DNA of 64,000 bases, taken from positions 1 through 64,000 of the forward strand of contig WNNJ02003276.1 in NCBI GenBank assembly GCA_012934845.2, read 5' to 3'. The translations under genes were made by a program, and so were the position numbers. This stretch comes from Pomphorhynchus laevis (Eukaryota; Acanthocephala; Palaeacanthocephala; Echinorhynchida; Pomphorhynchidae). Shown here one piece after another: positions 1 through 10,244 of the stretch. Numbering within the stretch: the stretch's first letter is position 1; each line of letters begins with the position of its first letter. The notes beneath the pieces were generated by a model that ran no database searches, was not told where the DNA came from, and was given only the letters and a program-made list of their open reading frames with translations.

Positions 1-2
1 CG

Positions 3-2492
3 TTGACGATGGGTGCTGTATGTACAATACAAGTTCAGACGCCATCTCCTTTTTCGTCTCTGACAGCAGACTGTCACCCGATTGCCGTCAAGTCCAGACG
101 ATATGCACCACATCATATGCATTTCATCAAGGCTGAGATTTCTAGAATGTTGAAAGAAGGTGTTATTGAAAGGTGTCAGGCACCGTGGAGGGCGCAGGTC
201 GTTGTAGTTGGCGGCGATAGTGGGAGGCGGCGTTTGGTTGTGGACTATGCGACAACAATAAATAAATTCACCCTTTTGGACGCGTACCCCCTTCCACGGA
301 TTGATACAATGGCGGAGCGAATTTCACAATACTCTGTTTACAGTAAGTTTGATTTGAAATCTGCCTATCACCAATTGGAGCTACAATCATCCGATCGTAA
401 ATTCACTGCATTTGAAGCGGATGGCTCTCTGTATCAGTTTAGACGTCTTCCATTTGGCCTGACCAATGCACCCGCAGTGTTTCAACGGGTGATTGACCAG
501 ATAATACGAAAGGAGAACCTCGAAGGTACCTTCGCCTACCTCGACGATTTGGTAGTGTGTGGAAGTTCGGTCTCTCACCATGACAAAAATTTGAACGAGC
601 TGCTAAAGGCTATCCAAAAATACAATATAACCTTAAACAAGGAAAAGTGTCAAGAATCTACTACCCGACTCAGTATACTTGGTTATGTGATCGAGCACAA
701 CAGACTTCGTCCCGACCCTGAACGCACGCAGCCACTGCGTGACATGAAAGAACCAACTTGTGAAAAGGAAATGAAGAGACTGCTGGGAATGCTTGCTCAT
801 TATTCCCGATGGATTAAAAATTATTCCGAACGTATCCGACCACTAATCGAGTGTCAATCCTTTCCCTTGCAAATGGAGGCCATGGAAGCGTTCCAGTCTA
901 TGTGTAAGGATGTAATGGATGCCGTGCTTACAACAATTGATCCTAATAAACCTCTTACAGTCGAAACGGATGCATCTAACTTCGCAATTGGCGCCGTTTT
1001 ATCACAAGAGGATAGTCCTGTCGCTTTTTTTTCCAGGACTCTTCAAGCATCTGCCCGTGCGTATTCCTCAGTCGAAAAGGAAGCGCTAGCTATCGTTGAG
1101 GCACTGAAGTCGTGGCGTCACTACCTTTTGGGTAGACATTTCCGTGTCATTACGGACCAAAGAAGCATTTCTTTCATTTTCAAAAAGAATCACCGTAGTC
1201 AAATTAAGAACGAAAAATTAATTCGTTGGAAGATGGAATTGGCTGCGTTCTCATTTGATTTGCTGTACCGTCCGGGGTCCGAGAATATCACGGCTGATGC
1301 GCTGTCTAGAATTACCTGTTCAACGTGTACATCTAATGACCTTGATAGGTTAAGAGAGATTCATGATACATTCTGCCATCCTGGAGTCACGCGGTTGTAT
1401 CATTTTGTAAAAACAAGGAATTTACCTTATTCACTCACCGAAGTCCGTCAAGTCATCTCCAATTGTCAAACATGTGCCAAGCTTAAACCCCAGTATTACA
1501 GGCTACAACCAACTAACCTCATTAAAGCTACCAGGCCATTCGAAAGGATTTCGATGGATTTCAAGGGTCCTCTGCCTAGTCATAATAGTAAGCGGTACTT
1601 GCTCACTATAATCGATGAATTTTCGAGGTACCCGTTTGCATTCGCTTGCCATGATATGTCGGCCGATACAGTTGTCAGATGTTTAAACAGCCTCTTCTTT
1701 CTTTTCGGTCTCCCGGAGTGTGTCCATTGTGATCAGGGACCGGCTTTTATTGCTCGCAACTTCAGGTCATTTCTTATCAAGCATGGAATCACTCTGAGTC
1801 ACTCTAGTCCGTACAACCCTACTGGAAATTCTCAGATCGAACGGACCAATGGAACAATCTGGCGAACTATCGAATTTGCTCTATCATCCAGAAGTCTCGA
1901 TATATCGCAGTGGCAACAGTACTTACCTATTGCACTTCACTCGATGCGGTCATTGTTGTGCGTGGCCACAAACTGCACGCCTCACGAGCGTTTCTTCAAG
2001 TTCGAGCGACGAACAAGTTCCACTGTGAACACACCCGATTGGCTTTTAAATCCGGGTCTAGCCGTTCTTAAGCGACACGCTACTACGGGAAAATACGACG
2101 ATAAAACGGAGGTAGTAAAAATGACTGATTGCAATGCAAAAACAGCGCAAATAGAACGTTGCGACGGAACAAGAAGCATCGTATCATTAAAACATCTGGC
2201 GCCGTTTCCAAACGGAAACGGGAAGGATTATCATGAATGTCAATCGATCAATGATGGCTCGAATGTGTGCGATGACAGATTCGCAACACTCCCGGAAGCT
2301 CCGTTGAGTACTCTGGACGAGACCGCAAGTACTTATCAGGAAGTCGACTCAAACAATAACGGAACCGGTATACCAAGTAATCCGAGTCAGGACGCCAGTG
2401 CAACTAGACCTCAGAAAACTGCTGCCAGTCGATACGGTCGACGTGTTAAAACTCCAGAGTATCTACGCGATTACGACATCAGTTCCATTTGA
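3..2492 (+). mobile_element. Ty3-type LTR retrotransposon fossil, pol 3' part (RT, RNase H, integrase)
   Basis: One open frame enters from the window edge and encodes, in order, reverse transcriptase (YLDD box near residue 178), RNase H, an HHCC zinc domain near residues 455-495, and the integrase core. The core shows the first catalytic aspartate in a segment reading MDFKGP and the later QIERTNG segment. A hydrophilic tail follows, ending in EYLRDYD. This domain order is that of Ty3-type elements. Gag and protease lie outside the window. The part that is visible looks whole, which suggests a fairly young copy. A short LTR-like end follows at 2506, and two other elements in the window (29207-29520 and 50680-51741) share the same tail and LTR style. 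Confidence 0.93.
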
Positions 2493-2505
2493 AAGTGTGG
2501 GAGAA

Positions 2506-2590
2506 TGTCGTATTAAATAAACTCTGACTATTATTATTTTAGATAGTTGAATAAAGATTATAGTCTTGTCTAAATTATACCACAATGTTT
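2506..2590 (+). repeat. short 3' LTR of the Ty3-type element
   Basis: A purine-rich tract (GTGGGAGAA) is followed by TGTCGTATTAAATAAACTC and then, about 50 bases on, GAATAAAG, a polyadenylation-like signal. The same layout (GGGAGAATG start, TTTTAGAT or TTTGTAGAT, then AATAAAG) recurs after 29431 and 50770. If this is the LTR it is unusually short, near 80-90 bp. The right edge is not certain because the other LTR is outside the window. Confidence 0.6.
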
Positions 2591-3185
2591 ATTTTAATTT
2601 CATTTTAACTTGATTTAAATTATAGAAAATCTAAGAATTATTTTATTATTTAATTATTAAATTTTGATTTAGCATTATTATGTTTTGTTTAGTTTATAAT
2701 TAAATAAAATACGTAGACTCAGTTAGCTGATTTGATTATGGTAATTTTTAATAATTCTTAGGAGTCATTCTCATCTCTTAATGCAAATTAGATCGGTGTC
2801 CTGAGTTTACGCATTATATAAATTTAAAAATATTTTAATCATGGGATTTTCTATAATTTAGATTTATATCTATATCTTTTCCTTATTTTATGATTATAGT
2901 GTCTAAATAATATATCATTAAAAAATATATATCCGTTAATATTTAATTTATCAATATTATATCGTTAATTAATCAAATCAGTATCTAAGTATACGTATTT
3001 TGAACTACATATATTTTAAAAATAAATATTTTAATCCTAAGATTTTATATAATTAAGATATATATGCAATAAAAAATTAAATTAAATTTTTATTAGTTGA
3101 TTGACAATTAACAACTTAATGAATCAGTTGATGTATCATAATTAGATCATATTAGAGATCATCTCGATGATGTTCTATGTTATCA
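2591..3185. other. AT-rich stretch without a gene
   Basis: This stretch is very AT-rich with no coding signal. Around 2710-2730 it holds a box, AATACGTAGACTCAG followed by TTAGCTGAT, that recurs near 24890, 30385, 30760, 31110 and 49755, so part of it belongs to a dispersed AT-rich repeat. Confidence 0.6.
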
Positions 3186-3410
3186 GTTTTCTATATGTTT
3201 TCCTATATGTGCGCACTGTATGGAACAATGTACCTGCTCACATAGTAACATGTACATCAAAAACTGTATTCAAACGACAATTGAAGAACTTTGACTAAAA
3301 TTACATTACATTATTTTAATTTTTGATTTTAACTTTGTGACTATTGTGACTCACCTTGTAACGAGATTTTGCTCACTCTGGTGTAAATTAATAATAATAT
3401 TATTAAATGG
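3186..3410 (+). mobile_element. LINE 3' end fragment (family B)
   Basis: This is a 5'-truncated LINE end. Bases 3205-3290 encode the usual C-terminal pattern (VWNNxPAHIVTCTSKTVFK) and the tail ends in a small stem GAGN-TTTT-GCTC and (AAT)n. The same tail occurs in reverse orientation at 57876-58075 and again at 58567-58640, so at least three copies of this 3' end are in the window. Confidence 0.75.
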
Positions 3411-3550
3411 AATTAAAACAAATCAAAATATTTAAATTATTTTATTATATTTACGAGGTTTATGATACGCAAAAGATAAAAAAAACTTCGTTCTACAATG
3501 CTGAAATGGCATTATATTTGTTAAATATACGGATTTAAAGCTTTTGTAAT

Positions 3551-4066
3551 CTATTTTGGGAATAACGACTCGATATATTCTTTAAGAACGTTCTTATCTG
3601 GTTTTTCTAACCTCTTAAAATCTCCAGTCTTCAAGGCAGTTAAAACCTTTTGCACTAAATTGTTTTGAACATTTTCGCAACATATTAAACAACCAATAGA
3701 CGCAAGTTTATTAGCTAATTCAATCTGATGATTATCCATTAGGTCGTTGTTACATACTGCCACAAGTTTAGTTGGTTTACGACTTCTTAGAGTTTCAAGC
3801 AACGTTCCAGAACCTGCATGACTAATAACCAGGTCCGCATCCTCCAATATGTCCCCAATCGAGGATTTAAAATCGATTTGAATTACTTGTAGTTTTTCTG
3901 ATATACAATTTGGTATTGTAGCCGCTTGTCCACTACCGTACTGTATTGTAAGCTTTTCAAAACCGTTATTGATTAATATAGTAAGAAACTCCAAATTTGA
4001 TATGGCATTGATGAGCTTATCAAAGCGTGTTGTGCCCACGGTCACGAAAGCGTGTAGTTTCGACAT
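3551..4066 (-). CDS. ALG13: ALG13-like UDP-GlcNAc transferase catalytic subunit
   Basis: The product (171 residues from the chosen start) matches the short, single-domain form of Alg13. In other eukaryotes this subunit pairs with membrane-bound Alg14 on the cytosolic face of the ER to add the second GlcNAc to dolichol-PP-GlcNAc in N-glycan synthesis. Visible hallmarks are the N-terminal FVTVGTTRFDKL, the sugar-nucleotide binding loop DLVISHAGSGTLLETL near residues 100-115, and the following MDNHQIELANKL. The frame is open for 31 more codons upstream (to 4159), but the family begins at MSKLHAFVTVGTT, so I place the start at 4066. There is no intron, no signal peptide and no membrane segment, as expected for this subunit. 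It lies alone between an LTR fossil and LINE debris. Confidence 0.92.
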   Translation of the reverse strand: MSKLHAFVTVGTTRFDKLINAISNLEFLTILINNGFEKLTIQYGSGQAATIPNCISEKLQVIQIDFKSSIGDILEDADLVISHAGSGTLLETLRSRKPTKLVAVCNNDLMDNHQIELANKLASIGCLICCENVQNNLVQKVLTALKTGDFKRLEKPDKNVLKEYIESLFPK

Positions 4067-4245
4067 TATCAAAAATTCAAATTCTTCAATTTTAAATTTG
4101 TAAACCAAAACTTGAATTTGGTCAAATAATAGTAGATTTCGTTGCACAATGTAATGCATATTCGAAGTTACAATTAATAAATTATACCCCGGTATTATAA
4201 TTTATTTCTAAATAAATATAATAAAACACTTATATTAAATAAGTG

Positions 4246-4562
4246 TACTAAAATGAATGATAGACGTGAATGATAGACGAAAATCTCGTGGGCATGTGTT
4301 AAAATTAATAAAGCCTACTACAAGAATTCCTGTTCACCATCGATTTGCAACCAGGGTAATTAACGGGTGGAATGCACTAAAGTGCCTTGATATCTCTAGT
4401 AGTATATCTAGTGATGCTATCAAGAAAGCCATCGAAGCCGAGAGAAGGAATTTGCAACTACTATTTGATTGAATTTTTTGTTGATGTTTTTTATTTTATC
4501 ATGTTTTGTAAGCGACGCGAGTTGTAGCTCATTTGCTTCTGTTTGTTATAATATAATAAAAC
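4246..4562 (+). mobile_element. LINE 3' end fragment (family C)
   Basis: This is a 5'-truncated copy. It encodes the C-terminal piece with HHRFATRVINGWNALKC (residues 26-43 of the open stretch) and ends in an AT-rich tail after TTGTAAGCGACGCGAG, TTGTA, GCTCATTTGC. A longer copy with about the same sequence is at 42843-43170. The near identity of the two tails indicates that both are fairly recent. Confidence 0.8.
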
Positions 4563-4856
4563 GCTTTTAAAAAAGATTGCCCTAGAATTAATTTTTATTT
4601 AATTCCGAAATGTTAAAGTGCTTGTCGCATTTAAATGTATTTAAAGAGTATTTTGTATTTGATCGGTGTATGTATCATTTCGATAAATGTAAATTATTTA
4701 GATAAATTAACTATTAATTAACAATTAATTATATATAATTTCTTGTGAATTACTTGTTTGTTTTGTCGGTTTTTATATTTATTGTATTTGTTAATTGTAA
4801 TATATATGATTGTATTTTGATTGTAATATATATAGATTGTAATATATATGTAAAAT

Positions 4857-5285
4857 AACTGGACTTCGATCATCAGCTCCATCAGTTTAATTAATCACTC
4901 CAAAACGTTCCTAACCACCCAGTAGTCATCGTCAGTCTGATAAAGTGGTTAGGGTGCGTTTCGACTGCTTTTGTGATAACTATAAAAACACCAGCAATTC
5001 CTCACGATGCTATACGAAGCTCAGGTGCAGAAGCGTTTTTACTGGCTTGTTGCGTGTGTGGACCTTCTAGTTATTCTTTATATAAGGCACAAATGCGTAT
5101 CCGTTGATTACGAGGGCACTGAATTTCTCACAGGATTCCTGAAGGAATGCGTCATTGTATAAATTGTTATTGCGAAAAATCGCTTGAAACTGTGGTCCAG
5201 GAGCCAAAGCTGGCTACGATTGATTTTTAATCCATACTCGCTGCTTAATAACTGGACTTCGATCATCAGCTCCATCAGTCTAATG
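4857..5285 (-). repeat. structured tandem repeat, delta copy (about 391 bp unit)
   Basis: The start box AACTGGACTTCGATCATCAG occurs at 4857 and again at 5248, so one full unit and the start of a second are present. On the minus strand bases 4890-4979 give the same RNA plan as the beta and gamma repeats: a closing stem AUCAC/GUGAU, CGAAAC, a 9 bp stem CCUAACCAC/GUGGUUAGG, and a CUGACGA box in place of CUGAUGA. It is the most diverged copy of that fold. Confidence 0.6.
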
Positions 5286-5392
5286 TATCAAATTAGACGG
5301 TAATATCTTAACAATATCAACATCCGAAAGGATGGTTAGAATATTTGTTATTTTGATTGTTGCCTGAATCAGTTCAATTTCTGTACTCAGAA

Positions 5393-5573
5393 GTATCATC
5401 CTACAGAAGTATCATCTGTCCTCATGTACAGTTCTTCAATTTCTGTACAATTGTTTTTAAAATAATTAATGTAGGAGTGTGCAAGATCAGCAGTACTGAA
5501 GGAAATTTTTAATTCATTTCGTAGTAGTTCCCCCTCCACATTAGATACAGAAGAGAAATCTCTACTAACTTTA
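5393..5573 (-). pseudogene. duplicated exon of a Pcc1/LAGE3-like gene
   Basis: This stretch is about 97 % identical by eye to 5994-6167 and carries the same minus-strand coding piece (VSRDFSSVSNVEGELLRN, then a KISFSTADLAHSYINYF segment). It is fused at both ends to sequence of LINE family A, so the open frame seen here starts and ends in antisense LINE codons. It is best read as a copy of the exon made when the LINE fragment arrived. It has no start of its own and no first half. Confidence 0.55.
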
Positions 5574-5993
5574 ACTGTCGCTTGCACCGTGCCCCATGGT
5601 TTGACATCCAATGCCTACTATCAAAGCGTCGACTCCGCCATGCTTTTCGAGTCTATCACCGCTCTCTCAGACGTGATTTCCGCTCAATCACTCCGTCTTT
5701 CCGTGATTCCTATCTTGCTCTTCGCCGGTCTCATCTCAACCTACTACGTACCAAATGCAACTCTGGCAGCATAAAATCATCACTTCATTCAACTCTAAGA
5801 CTCTCTGGCATATTTTTAACTCAATCCTTGCTCACTCCTCTTCGCCTTGCAACATCAATGCTAATGATTATTCGTCATTTCTCCAGACTAAAGTATCCAC
5901 GTTGCTCTCTCACACCCCGGTCTCCATCCTATCCCACTCTGCCCAGTCTAATCTCATCCTTCCGGAACTCTTTCATCTTCTCCCTGTCTCACC
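5574..5993 (+). mobile_element. internal fragment of LINE family A between two direct repeats
   Basis: The plus strand encodes the linker between endonuclease and reverse transcriptase of the family A LINE (HRAPWFDIQCLLSKRRLRHA and downstream), matching 14287-14720 on the other strand. One frame change lies near 5755. The fragment has neither end of the LINE and sits exactly between two copies of a ~175 bp host sequence, so it arrived by a duplication or repair event rather than by ordinary LINE insertion. Confidence 0.85.
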
Positions 5994-6300
5994 TACAGAA
6001 GTATCATCTGTCCTCATGTACAGTTCTTCAATTTCTGTACAATTGTTTTTAAAATAATTAATGTAGGAGTGTGCAAGATCGGCAGTACTGAAGGAAATTT
6101 TTAATTCATTTCGTAGTAGTTCCCCCTCCACATTAGATACAGAAGAGAAATCTCTACTAACTTTAATCGTTGAATTTGCTTACAATTGCGTTTCCATACA
6201 GGAAAAATTGTTTGGCAGCTCCGACATATTGAATGCAACACCATCGCATCGGATAAATTTTTCTACAAACCAATTTATAAAATAGGTTGGTTTTAACCTA
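5994..6300 (-). CDS. Pcc1/LAGE3-like gene piece (KEOPS subunit?), probably broken
   Basis: The minus-strand segment 5994-6167 encodes TIKVSRDFSSVSNVEGELL then ELKISFSTADLAHSYINYF. The spacing of the two beta strands and the last helix resembles the second half of Pcc1/LAGE3, the small dimerising subunit of the KEOPS/EKC complex that makes t6A in tRNA. No convincing first half is seen. A possible first exon upstream ends at MSELPNNFSCMETQ and meets the rest through a GTAAG-type donor, but phase and acceptor are unclear. The C-terminal end runs straight into LINE sequence, so this copy is probably not functional. A related gene reads away from it on the other strand (6336-6747). The assignment rests on pattern only and may be wrong. 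Confidence 0.35.
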
Positions 6301-6335
6301 TTTGTGTTGGAGCGAATTTTCATGAGTACACAAGC

Positions 6336-6747
6336 GTGTCGGAGGAACAAAATATTGTGAAAAAAATCAGTTTTCCAGTCGAATTTATAGAGAAAACAAT
6401 GGAAAAAGACCAAATAAAGGTAAATTCTGGTCTTAAATCGCCTGTTCCAAAAGTTAGTGAGTTTTCAATTGTTGCTAGGGATGGAGAAGTACTTCCTCAC
6501 ATCCCAAAACTAAACATTTGATCATTATAAAGATCAAAAAGCATATGGAAAGGTATTTATTGTTTAATTTTTTTCTACGGCCGTTTACAGAGCAACTATC
6601 AAACAGATTCATTTTAACTCGGTCAAACTATACGAAACTGAAATAAAGATATCGTTTACGACCTCAGACACCTTAAAGGGGTATGTTAAATACTTCGAAT
6701 CTTCACTGTCGGAGTATGGATCCATATACTCTAAACCCATAGTTTAG
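6336..6747 (+). CDS. Pcc1/LAGE3-like small gene with one or two tiny introns (tentative)
   Basis: The ATG at 6336 opens a frame beginning MSEEQNIVKKISFPVEFIEK, which looks like the first beta strand and helix of a Pcc1-type protein. The segment 6591-6747 gives ATIKQIHFNSVKLYETEIK followed by SFTTSDTLKGYVKYF and a stop, and is similar to the divergent copy at 5994-6167 (shared TIK, the KISFxTxD box and YxxYF). A 38 bp intron fits at 6553-6590 (donor GGTATTT, acceptor TTTACAG), and a 34 bp one may lie at 6421-6454. How the first and last pieces join is not settled. The KEOPS role is inference from the pattern, not a recognised full match. Confidence 0.35.
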
Positions 6748-6849
6748 ATAGTTTTTGCCACGCTAAAACTATCTAGCCTCCCATGTCAAATGGAAAAGAA
6801 TAATGTCGAGTTGCTAAAAGAAACATAAAATATCGAACTACCGTTCAAT

Positions 6850-9800
6850 AATAGGCAAGAGCGGACATCCAATACCAGTTGAATTTTGTTCCGCTTCCCT
6901 AGAGCGAGCTGAATTGCTGACTAATTCAGCTTGTAATGCCTTCATGGGATTTAATCTCAGATTTTCTATCATCGACAAAGAAGAGTTCACATATCCTCAC
7001 TGCAGCCATGCCATAATAGGGCACTGGGCCTACAGCTGCAGTAAGCCATTAACATGTGGGTTGTGTGGCTCCCCCAGTGTCCGGCTATGCTTACAGGAGA
7101 AAAAGGTGTGGCCCATCCATTATGCTCTAACTGTGGGGAACCATCCTACATGGGGCAGAAAATGCAGCCACTTTAAATTATATCGAAGTGGATTTAACAA
7201 GTCTGCTGCCCAACCGAAATCTGGTACCTTTGCAAATGCTGCCACTCGTACGAGGGACGATGACCTCATACGGGCAGTTGATTTACGTATTGAAACAATG
7301 TATAAGAAGATGGAAGTTTTAGTATAATCTGTTGTTGCCACATTCTGTACTAACCCTACTATTCTATCATTAACGGCAATTCCATCATCCAAAAAGTGGA
7401 AGGCTTTGGCTCATCCTATCCCTCCTATCAATATTGGCAATCTCCTGAAGAGTAAAAAAATAAGGGGAAATGAAGATGCTGCCCATTGGCAAGTACCTGC
7501 CCCTGATGGTTCTAGTGACGAAAAAGGGGAACCTTCCCGTTCCTAGCTCCTTCTAGGTAGACAATCCCACATCCAACGAATCCATCACAATGCAGAGTAA
7601 TCGTGAGCTGTTTTCACTGAATATCCTTCAGTGGAATTCGGGAAGTGCTTCTGCCTTTAAACTTCTATCCGGTAGAGATGCAGATGTTATAGTCCTTCAG
7701 AAGACGCGATCTATCCGTCTCCCCCAAGGCATTACTTGATTTATCCCAAAGCACATTTGTTCCCACTATACTCCGTACATTACCCCTACTCACTCCTCTT
7801 CATCTCAAGGACTCTTGACCTTAATTAAGTGCTCTTTAAGGTCCTCCCTCCTATTAAACTATTCATGTCCAGCCATGTCTTGTTTAGTAGTTTCACTCTG
7901 TAAGAACGGTAAACGCCTCAGTCTTGCCAATGTCTACATCCGTCCTGGGGAGATACACAAAAACCGTGTCACCCTGTATAGTATTATCGACAGCGTCTAC
8001 GACATTATACTTAGGGATTTCAACGACAGAACTGGTCGTTGGATCAATGCAGCACTTCGCAGAGCTAGGAACGGTTATCTTATTCACAAACCATCTTCCC
8101 CTACCTTTCATTGCATATCAACAAATTCAATCCTCGATATTTTACTGCTTTAGTTGAGGTGGTTGTTAAAGCCCCTCTGCACGGATCGGTCGCGCTAGCA
8201 ATTGTCCATCTCTCATGAAATAATTCGTTGGAGAATTGAAAGATACGTTTCTTCGAAGGAGGTTTCACTTCAATCCGATTATAGTGGCCTTCTTTCAAGC
8301 GGCTATCCAACTCTTTCCCAGAATAGGAAATGAGAGTCTGACCGAATTTAATACCTACCTCTTTTCGCAAGCTTCCGCGATTTTATCGACTACCTATAAA
8401 GGTCGTATATACAATACCACTCCGACAAAACTCAAGATCCTAGGGAAATTGCTTAACCTCCCTAATCTCTCTGTTTCCGCCAGACAGGCTCTCTCGAATG
8501 AATACTGGAGCACTAGATATAGGTTCCAGCTGAGTAGGGATAGGACAAGTATTGCTCGCCTTAATCCTTCTCAGTCTTCCTTTTGGAAGATTTTCAAGAA
8601 GGAGAAGTTTAATTGCTGGAAGGATAGAGCATTGGGTTGGATAGGGAATGTAGGCCTTGATAAAGTTTTAGAGGAGTCACTAGCCCTACACAACTATGGA
8701 GCCACTCAATCACCTCAACCAATCCCGCCTTGGTGTAACTTCAGGAGTAGGGATCTATCTGTTACGGATATCCTTAACTCCTGGGGTCCACTCCCGGGCA
8801 CCTCCAAATCCGTCACTCCACTTTCTTCTCGGGTCTGTCAGCTTTTGACAGCTGATCAGAGAAGAGAGGTGGCCGTCACAATGCTTTTAGCCTCCCCATC
8901 CGATGTAGCAGGCATCAATATTAGTAAGCGTGTTTTTATTCCTAAGAAAAAATCCTGCTTATGCCCTAAAGATCTGCGACCCATTTCGATTCAAAATGCC
9001 CTCGTGTCGATTTACGAAAAAGCGCTTGCGCGTAAAATCCGCGACCATTTAAGTAGGCGTAATTTGATCCCTCCAGGTTTTCATGGGTTCGTTAAAGGAC
9101 GCTCGGTCCATTCAGCAGTTGATGAAGTAGATCAGTTTTGTCGGAAGAATAGCCATCGTTTAGTTGTGGCTGTTTTCCTTTGACTTTTCTGCTGCATTTG
9201 ACCGCATCTCTATTCCTTTTGTGATCTCTTCTCTCAGGTCCCTCTTGCTTGCAATAATTGTGAGCAGGGTAGAGATTCTGATGTACACCAAGCGATTTTA
9301 CTATGAAGGCGACCCTGATGCGCGTCAGTTCTACCCTATTACGGGTGTGCCTCAAGGATCAGCACTTTCTCCTATCTTATATTTTTGCTTCCTCCATTAA
9401 CCTATCTATTCAAAATATTTAAACGCGAACAACGTCTAGTGGTGTACGCTGATGACATCACAGCTCTGTTCTCTGGACATAGGTGCAAAGACGTAGTCTC
9501 TGACATCATCCGGTTCTTTTTAAGATTAAAAGACTAGCTACCCAAATCCAATCTTATTTTAAACTCCGCTAAATCGCAGGTGGTAGTCTTTCATGGCTTA
9601 CCTGCAACAAAGAAAAAACTTAAGAGACTAGCACTCTCTGCGCTCTCCTCCATATTTGCCTCTGAACCACTCCCACCTTCACAAGTCGAGTAAAATACCT
9701 GGGGTTTACCGTTACGGTGAACTGGTCGGCGAAAGCTGACCTAGATATACTCAAACGTATCCTGAAGAAAGCTAGGTGGGCCCTGAAACAGGCTCAACAT

Positions 9801-10045
9801 CTGTCATTGATAGGTAAAACCCAAGTGAGCCTTTGGGGCACTTGTGCTATCTCGGGATTAGTCTTTTTTTCGAGAGGACGTCCCCAGAGCAAAGGCTAAG
9901 GTTTCTTAAGCTCCTCGTCTCTCGTTTCCCATCATAGTTTGCGCCGATTGGATTCTTTGGGGTGTGAAAGACTGCGGGTGGTTCAGTCGGAAGGCTGCGT
10001 GCTGGATTGGTTGGGGGCTCAGATCCCCCTGGATTTGAGGCCGTA
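6850..10045 (+). mobile_element. Jockey/R1-like LINE, decayed (family E)
   Basis: ORF1 remains at 6914-7327 show Gag-like CCHC zinc knuckles (CPHCSHAIIGHWAYSC, then CGLCG). The endonuclease begins near 7590 (LNILQWNSGSA, ADVIVLQ) and contains ILRDFNDRTGRW in place of the usual GDFN box. Reverse transcriptase runs 8236-9480: LRPISIQNALVSIYEKALA, GFHGFVKGRSVHSAV, then FDFSAAFD, GVPQGSALSP and VVYADDITALF. At least five frame changes or stops break it. The 3' end, at about 10045, has a small stem CTCA..TGAG and an A-rich tail. A second, shorter copy is at 18243-19650 (-). Confidence 0.88.
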
Positions 10046-10244
10046 GAAGAAATAAAAGAAGACGGTTGGTGATTCTGATATTTTTGTTTTTCTTTTTTTT
10101 TGGTAGATTGTTGTTTGACTAACTTTTTGAATTATGTCTTATTCTATTTAACTGTGTTCACTTTAATAAACTTTTATTATTACTATTTGTTAAATTTCGC
10201 GCATTTTTATACCATTTCAGGAAAACAGATACACATCGGTTAGT

